Positions 28,358 through 40,190 of a stretch of DNA of 64,000 nucleotides are shown here, one piece after another. The position numbers were made by a program, and so were the translations under genes. Under the pieces are notes generated by a model, which ran no database searches, was not told where the DNA came from, and saw nothing but the letters and a program-made list of their open reading frames with translations. This DNA is from Roseomonas mucosa (GTDB lineage: Bacteria; Pseudomonadota; Alphaproteobacteria; Acetobacterales; Acetobacteraceae), in the NCBI GenBank assembly GCA_945878375.1, contig CAMDWG010000002.1, positions 248,001-312,000 of the forward strand, in the 5' to 3' direction. Positions within the stretch are counted from its first letter, which is position 1; every line of letters begins with the position of its first letter.

Positions 28358-29656
28358 ATGGATGTTGCCGTCACCACCATGCTTGGCGTCTCAGACCAGC
28401 TCGGGCGCATCCTGGTCAGGCCTGGCTTGCTGCATCCGCCGGCCAGCCTCAGCCGTCCTCAGGCCAATAGCCGCGCCACCGCGCTTCGCGCCGATGGCCT
28501 CGGCTGGGAGGAGCATGCGGCCGACACGCCACGCTTCCCAGGACCCGCGGAGCGCCTGCTGTTCGAGGCCCAGCGCACCAACATGGTGCGGAATCCGCGC
28601 GGTGAGGGCGCGGTGGCCGACGCGCACGGCACGCCCGGCACGCTGCCGGCCAATTGGAGCGCGGGCGGGCCTGGCCTGACACGATCGATTGTCGGCCTCG
28701 GCACCGAGGACGGCATGCCCTTCATCGATGTCCGGATCAGCGGGACGGCCACAAGCGGCCACTACACCTTCACCGCCGAAAGCGGTTTCGCCCATGTCAG
28801 CGCCGGTAACGGCCAGACCTGGACCCATTCCCTCTTCGCCCGGCTGATCGCGGGGCCGGCGCGCGCCACACGCTGCCATCTGCGCCAGTTCAACAGCACC
28901 GGCGGCATAGCCGGCGATGTCGTCGTCACCGCGCCGGTCTTCACAACCGGCCGCCTGGCCGAATGCCGCATGACGGCAACCGGGAGGCTGAACCAATCCG
29001 CGACGACACGGCTCCAGGCCTTCCACCAGGTCAATTTCACGACCGGAAGCGTGATCGACGACACCTGGCGCCTGGGTTGGTCGCAGCTGGAACTGGGCCC
29101 CTTCGCCTCCACCCCGATCCTGCCCCCCATCGGCACGCCGGGCACGGCGACGCGGGGCGCCGATGGCGTCAGCGCCTCGCTGGCCGAACTTGGCATCGGC
29201 GAGAACGGCGCTTGCACGATCCTCTGGAGCGGTGCGTTCGACGTGACGAATATCGCTTCCCAGCAGGTGATCGCGGCGGTGGATGATGGCAGCAACGCGA
29301 ACCGCCACATGCTGCGGCTCGGCGTTTCCGGCATCCCCGAGATCATCCGGGTGACCGCGAATGCCGGTGCTTTGGCATCCTTCGGCGGCGCGGCGGTGCC
29401 GCCGGGCACCGTGGTGCGCGCTGGTTGCGCCATCGATGGCGCGGGACGCCTGGCGGGCGTCGTCATGGGCTTCGGCGATGAGACGGTGCGGGCCGTGACA
29501 GGCGGACCGGCCGGGGGGCTCACGACGCTGCGCCTTGGCAGCGGGGCGCAGGCCATCATGCCGGGCTGGGCGCAGACCTTCGCCTTCCGCGTGCTGCCCT
29601 ATCCGCTGCCGGATGCCGCGCTGCCCGGCGCCGTCGCGGCGCTGCCGGGCGGCTGA
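28358..29656 (+). CDS. Phage head-spike/tail-fibre-like protein, no neighbouring phage genes
   Basis: RTNMVRNPRGEGAVA..GTPGTLPANW..LGTEDGMPFIDVRISGTATSG ... WSQLELGPFASTPILP..GTATRGADGVSASL: architecture of phage spike/fibre carbohydrate-binding-like modules. Confidence 0.6.
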   Translation: MDVAVTTMLGVSDQLGRILVRPGLLHPPASLSRPQANSRATALRADGLGWEEHAADTPRFPGPAERLLFEAQRTNMVRNPRGEGAVADAHGTPGTLPANWSAGGPGLTRSIVGLGTEDGMPFIDVRISGTATSGHYTFTAESGFAHVSAGNGQTWTHSLFARLIAGPARATRCHLRQFNSTGGIAGDVVVTAPVFTTGRLAECRMTATGRLNQSATTRLQAFHQVNFTTGSVIDDTWRLGWSQLELGPFASTPILPPIGTPGTATRGADGVSASLAELGIGENGACTILWSGAFDVTNIASQQVIAAVDDGSNANRHMLRLGVSGIPEIIRVTANAGALASFGGAAVPPGTVVRAGCAIDGAGRLAGVVMGFGDETVRAVTGGPAGGLTTLRLGSGAQAIMPGWAQTFAFRVLPYPLPDAALPGAVAALPGG

Positions 29657-30811
29657 TCAGCCCGGCGGCAGCAGCAGGGTCGCGGCGGCCTGCGCCGCGA
29701 TCCCCTCCCCACGTCCGGGAAAGCCGAGCCGTTCCGTCGTCGTCGCCTTGACCGAGACCAGGTCGATCCCCACACCCAGCAGCTCCGCCAGCCGTGCCCG
29801 CATGGCCGGGGCGTGGGGGGTGATCTTCGGCCTTTCGCAGATCAGCGTGACATCGGCATTCGCCAGCACCCCGCCGCGCGCCGCGATGCGGGTTGCGGCG
29901 TGGCGCAGGAAGCGGGCGCTGTCGGCGTCCTTCCACTCGGCCTCGGAAGGCGGGAACCAACGACCGATATCGCCTTCCGCGAGTGCGCCGTAGATCGCGT
30001 CGCACAGCGCATGGATGCCGACATCGGCATCCGAATGGCCGTCCAGCCCGAAGGGGGATGGGACCACGACGCCGCACAGCACCATCGGCCGGCCTTCGAC
30101 GATGCGGTGCACGTCGAAGCCGGTGCCCATGCGGGGCAGCATCCGGGACAGCATCGCGGCTTCCATGCGGGCGAGGTCCTCCGGCCAGGTGATCTTCACA
30201 TTGGACTCATGCCCCGCGACGAGGGCCACCGGAAGCCCGGCGGCTTCCAGCAGCTGCGCGTCGTCGGTCGCCTCCGTCGTCGCCGCGCGATGCGCGGCCA
30301 GCAGGGGGGCGAAGCGGAAGCCCTGCGGCGTCTGGGCGCGGAACAGGCCGGCGCGCGGCACCGTTTCAACGATCAGCCCCTCCGCCCCGCGCTTCAGCGT
30401 GTCGGAGACGGGCATGGCCGGGATCGCGCCCGGCACCTTCTCCAGCGCCGCGAGCAGCGCCGGGACGGTGCCCTGCGGCACCACCGGCCGGGCCGCGTCA
30501 TGCACCAGCACGATGTCGGGCGGGTCGGCGGCCAGTGCCTCCAGCCCCCGCCGCACGCTGTCCTGCCGCGTCGCGCCGCCGGGTACGGGGGGCAGGATGG
30601 GCAGGCCATCGAGCAGCGCGGCCAGCGCCGCTTCCTCCCCCGGCGCCGAGACCGGCTGGATGGCGGCGACGCCGCCGTCGCGCAGCAGCGCTTCCGCCGC
30701 ATGGCGCAGGACAGGACGGCCGAGCAGGGGCATCAGCTGCTTCGGCACCTCGCCGCCGAAGCGCTGCCCGCGCCCCGCGGCCACAAGCAAGGCCACAATT
30801 TTCATACCCAT
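29657..30811 (-). CDS. ispDF: Bifunctional MEP cytidylyltransferase / MECDP synthase
   Basis: Isp[29 protein letters not shown] ... VHDAARP; Isp[50 protein letters not shown]. Confidence 0.96.
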   Translation of the reverse strand: MGMKIVALLVAAGRGQRFGGEVPKQLMPLLGRPVLRHAAEALLRDGGVAAIQPVSAPGEEAALAALLDGLPILPPVPGGATRQDSVRRGLEALAADPPDIVLVHDAARPVVPQGTVPALLAALEKVPGAIPAMPVSDTLKRGAEGLIVETVPRAGLFRAQTPQGFRFAPLLAAHRAATTEATDDAQLLEAAGLPVALVAGHESNVKITWPEDLARMEAAMLSRMLPRMGTGFDVHRIVEGRPMVLCGVVVPSPFGLDGHSDADVGIHALCDAIYGALAEGDIGRWFPPSEAEWKDADSARFLRHAATRIAARGGVLANADVTLICERPKITPHAPAMRARLAELLGVGIDLVSVKATTTERLGFPGRGEGIAAQAAATLLLPPG

Positions 30812-30934
30812 ATGCTACGCGGCCGCTTGGCCGAGGACGAGGGGTGCCGGGCTGCTGAAAAATGCGGCAGACCGCCCGAATGGGGTGGTATCCCGCTTGT
30901 CGGGATCAGGGCCGAAGGGGTATTTGCCCAAACC

Positions 30935-32014
30935 ATGAGCATGACCCCGCAGGATGCGCCCCGCCCGGCCATCCGCCCGATCGACCTCGGCGGCGCCCGC
31001 ATCGAGACGCCCGTCATCCTCGCGCCGATGTCGGGCGTGACGGATTTGCCCTTCCGTCGCCTCGCGCGCGGGCTCGGCACCGGGCTTGTGGTGTCGGAGA
31101 TGATCGCCTCCAACGCCATGGTGCGGGAGAACCGGACCTCCCTGAAGATGGCGGAGGTCGATGGCTTCGGCGCGCCATCCTCCGTCCAGCTCGCCGGCTG
31201 CGACCCGCAGGTGATGGCGGAGGCCGCGAAGCTGGTCGTGGATCGCGGGGCTGCGATCGTCGACATCAATTTCGGCTGCCCGGTGAAGAAGGTCGCGGTC
31301 GGCCAGGCGGCGGGCTCCGCGCTGATGCGCGATGAGATCGCGGCGGCCCGCATCCTGGAAGCCACGGTGAAGGCCGTCGGCGTGCCCGTGACGCTCAAGA
31401 TGCGCATGGGCTGGGACCACAAATCGCTCAACGCCCCGCGCCTGGCGCGCATCGCGGAAGAATGCGGGATCCGCATGGTCACCGTGCATGGCCGCACGCG
31501 GCAGATGTTCTACACCGGCACCGCCGACTGGGCCTTCGTCCGCGGGGTGAAGGACGCGGTGAAGATCCCCGTCATCGTCAATGGCGACATATTGGGGCCG
31601 GAGGATGCGGCGGAAGCGCTGCGGCAATCCGGCGCGGATGGGGTGATGATCGGCCGCGGCTGCTATGGCCGGCCCTGGCTGCCGCGCGTCGTCGCAGCCT
31701 ATCTGGCCATCGGCATCCTCGGGCCCGAGCCCGACCTGGAGGCGCAGCGTGCGACGCTGCTGACGCATTACGAATCGATGCTGCTGCATCACGGGCGCGA
31801 TCCGGGCATGCGGCTCGCGCGCAAGCATGTGGCCTGGTACTCGAAGGGCCTGCCCGGCTCCGCCGAGTTCCGCGCCGAGGTCAACCGGATCGACGATGCG
31901 GATGCCGTGATGGCGCTGATCCGCCGCTTCTACGATCCGCTGGTCGAACGCGGCGTCACGCGCGATCGCCCGGCCCGGGAAGCGGCGAATGAGGACGGGC
32001 TGATGGCGGCATGA
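30935..32014 (+). CDS. dusB: tRNA-dihydrouridine synthase (DusB/NifR3)
   Basis: [33 protein letters not shown] ... [11 protein letters not shown] ... [17 protein letters not shown] ... [35 protein letters not shown]. Confidence 0.97.
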   Translation: MSMTPQDAPRPAIRPIDLGGARIETPVILAPMSGVTDLPFRRLARGLGTGLVVSEMIASNAMVRENRTSLKMAEVDGFGAPSSVQLAGCDPQVMAEAAKLVVDRGAAIVDINFGCPVKKVAVGQAAGSALMRDEIAAARILEATVKAVGVPVTLKMRMGWDHKSLNAPRLARIAEECGIRMVTVHGRTRQMFYTGTADWAFVRGVKDAVKIPVIVNGDILGPEDAAEALRQSGADGVMIGRGCYGRPWLPRVVAAYLAIGILGPEPDLEAQRATLLTHYESMLLHHGRDPGMRLARKHVAWYSKGLPGSAEFRAEVNRIDDADAVMALIRRFYDPLVERGVTRDRPAREAANEDGLMAA

Positions 32015-33155
32015 GTGGCGCCGCGCTCGCGCGCAGAAGCGGCCTGGCCGGAGCATCGCTTTCGCCGGAGGCGAGCGCGGTGCTGGGTGCCTTGCCGGTC
32101 GCGGCGGTGGTGCTGGACCAGGACGACCGCTTCCGCTTCGCCAACCCGGCGGCGGAGCTGTTCTTCAAGCTGTCGGCCCCGTCGCTGGAAGCACAGTCGC
32201 TGCGCGACCTGCTGCCGCCGGATAATCGCCTGTTCAGCCTGCTCGCCCAGGTGCGGCTGCATGAGGCGCCGGTGAATGACCACGACCTGACCCTGGAAAG
32301 CCCGCGCCTGCGCCGCTTCGGCGTCGCCGCCCAGGGCGCGCCGCTGCCCGAATTGCCGGGCGGCGTGGTGCTGACGCTGCAGGATGCCTCCACCGCGCAG
32401 ATGCTCGACCGGCAGCTGAATTTCCGTGGCGCGGCGCGCGGCGCCTCCGCCATGGCGGCGATGCTGGCGCATGAGGTGAAGAACCCGCTGTCGGGCATCC
32501 GCGGCGCAGCGCAGCTGCTGGAACAGAACGCCTCCGAGGACGACCGCGAACTCTGCGTCCTGATCCAGGAGGAGACGGACCGCATCCGCAACCTGGTGGA
32601 GCGGATGGACATGTTCTCCGAACGCCCGATCGAGCGGGCGGGGGTGAACATCCATGAAGTGCTGGACCATGTCCGCCGCATCGCGCTGACGGGCTTCGCC
32701 GCGCATCTGCGGATCGTGCAGGATTACGACCCGTCCCTGCCGCCGGTCTGGGGCAATCGGGACCAGCTGGTGCAGATCCTGCTGAACCTGGTGAAGAACG
32801 CCGCCGAGGCGGTGGACCCGCGCGAGGGCGAGATCCACCTGATCACCGCCTATCACCACGGCGTCCGCATCGCCGTCCCCGGCAGCTCGGAACGCGTGCA
32901 CCTGCCGCTGCAGGTGCTGGTCCGGGATAATGGCGCCGGCATCGCCGAGGAAGTCCGCCCGACGCTGTTCGAGCCCTTCGTGACCACCAAGCGCGGCGGG
33001 CAGGGGCTCGGCCTTGCGCTGGTCGCGAAGCTCGTCACCGACCAGGGGGGCTTGATCGAATGCGACAGCCGCCCCGGCCGCACCACCTTCCGCCTTTCCC
33101 TGCCCGCCCCGCCCCGCGGACCGCATGGCCGTTCAGCGTCTGAGAGCATCTCATC

Positions 33156-33159
<4 letters not shown>
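32011..33159 (+). CDS. ntrB: Nitrogen regulation sensor histidine kinase NtrB
   Basis: PAS region, [24 protein letters not shown]-box, [37 protein letters not shown]. Confidence 0.95.
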
Positions 33160-34622
<1,463 letters not shown>

Positions 34623-34716
34623 GCGGGAAGGGGGTCCGCCGCGGGGGTGCATTGCGCTTCCCGCGCCGGACCCGGCACACTGCGCCCATGTCCCGCCGCC
34701 CCCGCGCCGAAGCGCG

Positions 34717-36960
34717 ATGAGCACGCCCACCTCCTCGCGCCGCCGCCTCGCCGACCTGCTGCTGGGGCGGGCGATGACGCTTGGGCTGGCCGTCACGGCG
34801 CTGCTGCTGGGGCTGGCCACCTTCGTGCTGCTGGCCGGCGGGTCCCCCCACGGGCCGACGGCGCCGGGGCAGGTGGTGGCGGTGGTGCTGGCCAATGCGG
34901 CGGTGCTGGTGCTGCTCGCCTCCTCCCTCGCCGCGCGGATCGTGCGGGTCTGGGCAGAACAGCGGCGCGGCAGCGCGGGCGCGCGGCTGCATGTGCGGCT
35001 GGTGCTGCTGTTCGGCGTGGTGTCGGTGGTGCCGGCGCTGATCGTCGCGGCCTTCGCGGCGGTGTTCTTCAACCTCGGCATCCAGGCCTGGTTCAGCGAC
35101 CGGGTCCGCAGCACGCTCGAAGCCTCGCTCGTCGCCTCCCGCGCCTGGCTCGACAACCATCGCGACGAGATCCGCGTCGATGCGCTGGCAATGGCGGCCG
35201 ACCTGAACCGGGCGGCGCAGATCTTCCTGCCCCACAACCCCGCGGCCTTCGAGCGGATGCTGGCGACCCAGGCCTCCATCCGCGGGCTGACGGAAGCGCT
35301 GGTGGTGGAACCGAGCCTCGGGCAGGTGGTGGCGCAGGCGGGCTTCGTCGCGGGCGGGGTGGTGGACCTGCCATCCGCCTGGGCGCTGGAACAGCTCCGC
35401 GCCAGCGAGGTCGCGGTGATTCCCGGCGAAAGCGAGGCCCGCGTGCGGGCGCTGGCGCTGCTGGATGTCCCGCCGGGCCTTGTGCTGATGATCGGCCGGC
35501 CGCTGGATGCCGGGATCCTGGAGCATCTGCGGCGCACGGAACTGGCCTTCCAGGAATATGACCGGCTGGACCGCAACCGGGGCAGCCTGCAGATCACCTT
35601 CGCGCTGGTCTTCCTCTGCGCGGCGCTGCTGGTGCTGATGGCGGCGGTGCTGGTGGGGCTGGTCTTCGCCAATCAGCTGGCCCGCCCGATCAGCCGGCTG
35701 ATCTCGGCGGCGGAGCGGGTGCGGGCGGGCGACCTGTCCACACGGGTCGAGGAGGGGACGGCCGATGACGAGCTGGCGCGGCTCGCGCGGTCCTTCAACC
35801 GCATGACCAGCCAGTTGTCGGCCCAGCGCGGCGAACTGATGGAGGCCTACCGGCAGCTGGATGAACGGCGCCGCTTCACGGAAACGGTGCTCTCGGGCGT
35901 CTCGGCGGGTGTGATCGGGCTGGATGCTGCCGGCCGCATCAACCTGCCCAATCGCGGCGCGAGCGAATTGCTGGGCATCGACCTCGATGCCGGGATCGGG
36001 CTGCCGCTGGCGAAGGTTGTGCCCGAATTCGCCGCGCTGATCGCCGACAGCGCCGCCGCGCCGACCCGCGCCCATATGGCGGAAATCCCGATCGGCCCTT
36101 CCGCCCGCCGGCGGTCGCTGATCGCGCGCATCGGCGCGGAGATGCAGCAGGGCGAGGTCGTGGGCTTCGTGCTGACCTTCGACGACATCACGGAACTGCA
36201 ATCCGCCCAGCGCAAGGCGGCCTGGGCGGATGTGGCGCGCCGCATCGCGCATGAGATCAAGAACCCGCTGACGCCGATCCAGCTTTCGGCCGAGAGGCTG
36301 AAGCGGAAATACCTGAAGGAGATCGCCAGCGATCCTGACACCTTCCGGGCCCTGACCGACACCATCGTGCGCCAGGTCGGCGATATTGGGCGGATGGTGG
36401 ATGAATTCTCGGCCTTCGCGCGGATGCCCCAGCCGGTGATCCGGCCCGAGAACCTGGCCCAGATCGCGCGGGAAGCGCTGGTGCTGCAGAAGGCCGCCCA
36501 CCCCGAGATCGCCTATGAGGTCACGATCCCCGACCCCGCCCCGATGGGGCTGGCCGATAGCCGGCTGATCGGGCAGGCGCTGACCAACCTGCTGCAGAAC
36601 GCCGCCGACGCCGTCGCCGCCCGCCCGCGGCCGGAGGGGGAGCGGGGGCGAATCGACATCCGCCTGGAGTCGGTGGCGGAAGGTTTCGCCTTCGTGGTCG
36701 AGGATGACGGGCTGGGCCTGCCGGCGGGTGAGGAACGCGCCCGCCTGACTGAGCCCTATGTCACCCATAAGGCGAAGGGAACCGGCCTTGGTCTTGCCAT
36801 CGTCAAGAAGATCATGGAGGACCATGGCGGACGGTTGGTGCTGGAGGACCGCGAGGCGGGCCCCGGGGCACGCGCCGTCCTGATCCTGCCCGCCGCCCCC
36901 GCGGCGGCGCGGCCGGAGGAGATGGCGGTGAGCATGGGGCGTGTCGGTCATGGCGCATGA
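34717..36960 (+). CDS. ntrY: Nitrogen regulation sensor kinase NtrY
   Basis: N-terminal TM region, HAMP, PAS, RIAHEIKNPLTPIQLSAERLKRKYLKEI, LTEPYVTHKAKGTGLGLAIVKKIMEDHGG. Confidence 0.96.
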   Translation: MSTPTSSRRRLADLLLGRAMTLGLAVTALLLGLATFVLLAGGSPHGPTAPGQVVAVVLANAAVLVLLASSLAARIVRVWAEQRRGSAGARLHVRLVLLFGVVSVVPALIVAAFAAVFFNLGIQAWFSDRVRSTLEASLVASRAWLDNHRDEIRVDALAMAADLNRAAQIFLPHNPAAFERMLATQASIRGLTEALVVEPSLGQVVAQAGFVAGGVVDLPSAWALEQLRASEVAVIPGESEARVRALALLDVPPGLVLMIGRPLDAGILEHLRRTELAFQEYDRLDRNRGSLQITFALVFLCAALLVLMAAVLVGLVFANQLARPISRLISAAERVRAGDLSTRVEEGTADDELARLARSFNRMTSQLSAQRGELMEAYRQLDERRRFTETVLSGVSAGVIGLDAAGRINLPNRGASELLGIDLDAGIGLPLAKVVPEFAALIADSAAAPTRAHMAEIPIGPSARRRSLIARIGAEMQQGEVVGFVLTFDDITELQSAQRKAAWADVARRIAHEIKNPLTPIQLSAERLKRKYLKEIASDPDTFRALTDTIVRQVGDIGRMVDEFSAFARMPQPVIRPENLAQIAREALVLQKAAHPEIAYEVTIPDPAPMGLADSRLIGQALTNLLQNAADAVAARPRPEGERGRIDIRLESVAEGFAFVVEDDGLGLPAGEERARLTEPYVTHKAKGTGLGLAIVKKIMEDHGGRLVLEDREAGPGARAVLILPAAPAAARPEEMAVSMGRVGHGA

Positions 36961-38356
36961 CATCCTGATCGTCGATGACGAGCCCGACATCCGCGCCCTG
37001 ATCGAGGGCATCCTGGCGGATGAGGGCTATGAGACCCGCCAGGCCGCCAATTCCGACCAGGCGCTGGCCGCCTTCAAGCTGCGGCGGCCTTCGCTGGTCA
37101 TCCTCGACATCTGGCTGCAGAACTCGAAGCTCGATGGGCTCGGCATCCTGGAGGCGCTGCACAGCGAGGCGCCGCGGGTGCCCTGCGTGATGATCTCCGG
37201 CCACGGCACGATCGAGACGGCGGTGCAGGCGATCCAGCAGGGCGCCTATGACTTCATCGAGAAGCCCTTCAAGTCGGACCGCCTGCTGTTGATCATCGCC
37301 CGCGCGCTGGAAGCCGCGCGGCTGCAACGCGAAGTCAGCGAGCTGAAGCTGCGCGCAGGCGGGGAGAACGAGCTGGTCGGCATCTCCCCCGCCTTGGCGC
37401 AGCTGCGCCAGGCGGTTGACCGGGTGGCGCCGACAGGTTCCCGGGTGCTGATCAGCGGCCCGGCGGGGGCAGGCAAGGAAGTGGCGGCGCGGATGCTCCA
37501 TGCGCGGTCCCGCCGCGCCGACGGCCCCTTCGTCGCGCTGAATTGCGCGACCCTCGCCCCCACCCGGTTCGAGGAGGAGCTGTTCGGCGTCGAGGCCGGC
37601 AGCGACGCGAATGCCCAGCCGCGCCGCGCCGGCGTGCTGGAACGCGCCCATGGCGGCACGCTGCTGCTGGACGAGGTGGCGGACATGCCGCTCGAGACCC
37701 AGGGCAAGATCGTGCGCGCCTTGCAGGAACAGGGCTTCACGCGGCTGGGCGGCGCGCAGCGCGTGCAGGTCGATGTCCGCGTCATCGCGAGCACGAGCAA
37801 GGATCTGCAGGCCGAGATCGGCGCCGGCCGCTTCCGCGAGGATCTGTATTACCGCTTGGCCGTGGTGCCCCTGAAGATCCCGCCGCTGCGCGAGCGGCGG
37901 GAGGACATTCCGACGCTGGCGCGGCATTTCATGGCACGTTCCGTCGAGACATCGGGCATGTCCCCGCGCGAGCTGACGGAAGACGCGCTGGCGGCGATGC
38001 AGGCCTATGAATGGCCGGGCAATGTGCGCGAATTGCGGAACCTGATCGACTGGCTGCTGATCATGGCGCCGGGGGAGGCGCGGGAGCCGATCCGCCCAGA
38101 CCACCTGCCGCCCCAGGTCGGTGCCGCCGCGCCGGCCGTGCTGAAGCTGGACCGCAGCAGCGAGATCATGACCCTGCCCTTGCGTGAGGCGCGGGAGCTG
38201 TTCGAACGGCAATACCTGGAAGCCCAGCTTCTGCGCTTCGGCGGCAACATCAGCCGCACCGCCGCCTTCGTGGGCATGGAGCGCAGCGCGCTGCACCGGA
38301 AGCTGAAGTTCCTCGGCGTGAATGCCGAGGACCGCGCACCGGCGAGCAACGGGTGA
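36950..38356 (+). CDS. ntrX: Nitrogen assimilation response regulator NtrX
   Basis: DILIVDDEPDIRALIEGILADEGYETRQA ... AAA+ region with degenerate loop motif (ELFGVEAG rather than ELFGHEKGAFTGA) ... MERSALHRKLKFLGV. Confidence 0.95.
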   Translation: MAHDILIVDDEPDIRALIEGILADEGYETRQAANSDQALAAFKLRRPSLVILDIWLQNSKLDGLGILEALHSEAPRVPCVMISGHGTIETAVQAIQQGAYDFIEKPFKSDRLLLIIARALEAARLQREVSELKLRAGGENELVGISPALAQLRQAVDRVAPTGSRVLISGPAGAGKEVAARMLHARSRRADGPFVALNCATLAPTRFEEELFGVEAGSDANAQPRRAGVLERAHGGTLLLDEVADMPLETQGKIVRALQEQGFTRLGGAQRVQVDVRVIASTSKDLQAEIGAGRFREDLYYRLAVVPLKIPPLRERREDIPTLARHFMARSVETSGMSPRELTEDALAAMQAYEWPGNVRELRNLIDWLLIMAPGEAREPIRPDHLPPQVGAAAPAVLKLDRSSEIMTLPLREARELFERQYLEAQLLRFGGNISRTAAFVGMERSALHRKLKFLGVNAEDRAPASNG

Positions 38357-38518
38357 CAATGCCGCGAAGTACGGCAGAATAGGCGCTGGCGGCCGGTGAA
38401 GCCGGCCGAACGCCTGAAGGGCGCCGCGCGCAGACCGACAGCGAAGCCGGGACGGACCGTCGCCCGCGCGAAGCCAAGGCCGCGGAGCGGCCGCCCGGCG
38501 TCTGAGGGTCACGAATCA

Positions 38519-39391
38519 ATGTCAAAAATTGCTTACGTGAACGGGCAATACGTCCGCCAATACGAAGCTGCGGTGAACATCGAGGATCGCGGCTACCAGT
38601 TCGGCGACGGGATCTATGAGGTCGTGCACCTCTATGCCGGCCGCTACGTGGATGAGGACCTTCATCTCGCGCGGCTGGAACGGTCCTTGAAGGAAATCCG
38701 GCTGCCCATGCCGATGTCCCGCGCCGCGCTGCGGATGGTGCTGCGAGAGGTCGCGCGCCGGAACCGCGTGACGGAGGGCCTGCTCTACATGCAGGTCACG
38801 CGCGGCGTCGCGCGGCGCGACCATCCCTTCCCGGCGAAGCCCGTGCCGCCCGCGCTGGTCGTCACCGTCAAGCGCATCGCGCCCTATCCGACCGATATCG
38901 ACACGTGGCAGGCCAGCGCCATCACGCTGCCCGACCTGCGCTGGGCGCGGCGCGACATCAAGAGCGTGAACCTGCTGCCCAACTGCCTCGCGCGCCAGGC
39001 GGCGCGGGAGAAGGGCGCGATCGAGGCGATCCTCTACGACGAAGCCACCGGCATCGTGAACGAAGGCGCGGCGACGACCTTCTGGATCATCGACGCGAAG
39101 GGCGCGATCCGCACGCGCCACCTGGACCATGTGATCCTGCCTGGCTGCACGCGCGGCGCGCTGATGGCGGAATTGCGGGCCACGGGCATCGCCTGGGACG
39201 AGACGCCCTTCACCCTCGATGACGTGAAGCAGGCGCGGGAAGCCTTCATCACCTCCGCCACCTCCTTCGTCAGGCCGATCACGAAGATCGACGGCGCGCC
39301 GGTGGGCGATGGGACGGTCGGGCCGGTGGTGCGGCGGCTGTTCGATATCTTCGCCCGCCATGTGAAGGGCGATCTGCGGAATGCGGCCTGA
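38519..39391 (+). CDS. dat: D-amino-acid transaminase (class IV aminotransferase)
   Basis: AYVNGQYVRQYEAAVNIEDRGYQFGDGIYEVVHLYAGRYVDEDLHLARLERSL ... NEGAATTFWIIDAKG. Confidence 0.92.
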   Translation: MSKIAYVNGQYVRQYEAAVNIEDRGYQFGDGIYEVVHLYAGRYVDEDLHLARLERSLKEIRLPMPMSRAALRMVLREVARRNRVTEGLLYMQVTRGVARRDHPFPAKPVPPALVVTVKRIAPYPTDIDTWQASAITLPDLRWARRDIKSVNLLPNCLARQAAREKGAIEAILYDEATGIVNEGAATTFWIIDAKGAIRTRHLDHVILPGCTRGALMAELRATGIAWDETPFTLDDVKQAREAFITSATSFVRPITKIDGAPVGDGTVGPVVRRLFDIFARHVKGDLRNAA

Positions 39392-40052
39392 CGCCCTGGC
39401 GCGTCCCACCTGCGTCCTGTGGGATTGGGACAACACGCTGGTCGATGGCTGGGCCGCGATCGAGCACGGGCTGAACGTCACCTTCCGCGAATTCGGCATG
39501 CGTGAATGGGACCGTGCGACGGTGCTGGCGCGCGTGCGCGGATCGTTGCGCGATACCTTCCCCGGCATGTTCGGCGCCGAGTGGGAACGGGCGCGCGATG
39601 TCTTCTATGGCGCCGTCCGGTCCTGCCACCTTGATGTGCTCTCACCTATGCCGGGCGCCACGGCCGCCATCGCGGCGGCGGGGCGGATCGGCAAGCAGGC
39701 CGTGATCAGCAACAAGCAGGGGCCGCTGCTGCGCGCGGAAGCTGTCCATCTCGGCTGGGAGTCGGATTTCGCCGCGCTGGTGGGGGCGGGGGATGCGGTG
39801 GCGGACAAGCCAGATCCCGCGCCCTTCGCGCTGGCGCTGTCCGCCTGCGGGGTCACGGCGGGGGCGCATGTCTGGTATGTTGGCGACACCGCGCTCGACA
39901 TGCAGGCGGCGCGGGCGGCGGGCTGCATGGCGGTGCTGGTGGGCGGCGCGGCGCATGATGGCGGGATCGAAAATGCGCGGCCGGACCTCGCTTTCGACGA
40001 TGCCGCCGCCCTGGCGGAGGCGCTGGCGCGGCTGGCGACGCGGGCGGCCTAG
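39381..40052 (+). CDS. HAD family hydrolase (phosphoglycolate phosphatase-like)
   Basis: VLWDWDNTLVDGW ... AVISNKQGPLLRAEAVHLG ... VWYVGDTALDMQAARAAGCMAVLVGGA. Confidence 0.9.
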   Translation: MRPDALARPTCVLWDWDNTLVDGWAAIEHGLNVTFREFGMREWDRATVLARVRGSLRDTFPGMFGAEWERARDVFYGAVRSCHLDVLSPMPGATAAIAAAGRIGKQAVISNKQGPLLRAEAVHLGWESDFAALVGAGDAVADKPDPAPFALALSACGVTAGAHVWYVGDTALDMQAARAAGCMAVLVGGAAHDGGIENARPDLAFDDAAALAEALARLATRAA

Positions 40053-40166
40053 GGCGGGTCCGTCGATCCGGTTCGCCCCTGCACGCGCCCTTGCCAGAGC
40101 GCCCGGTCCTCTGGAAAGGTGGTGGCCTGTAGGACCTGCACCCGACGCCACGTCGCGCGGCAGGCC

Positions 40167-40180
40167 AACAACAAGAAGGA
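40167..40180 (+). promoter_or_regulatory. Candidate Hfq distal-face (ARN)4 site over hfq Shine-Dalgarno
   Basis: AAC-AAC-AAG-AAG-GA ending 10 nt before the GTG start of hfq. Confidence 0.4.
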
Positions 40181-40190
40181 CCAACCCTCC

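Noticed and set aside
37931-37950. TGGCACG within ntrX
   Set aside because: No TTGC at the required spacing; coding sequence.
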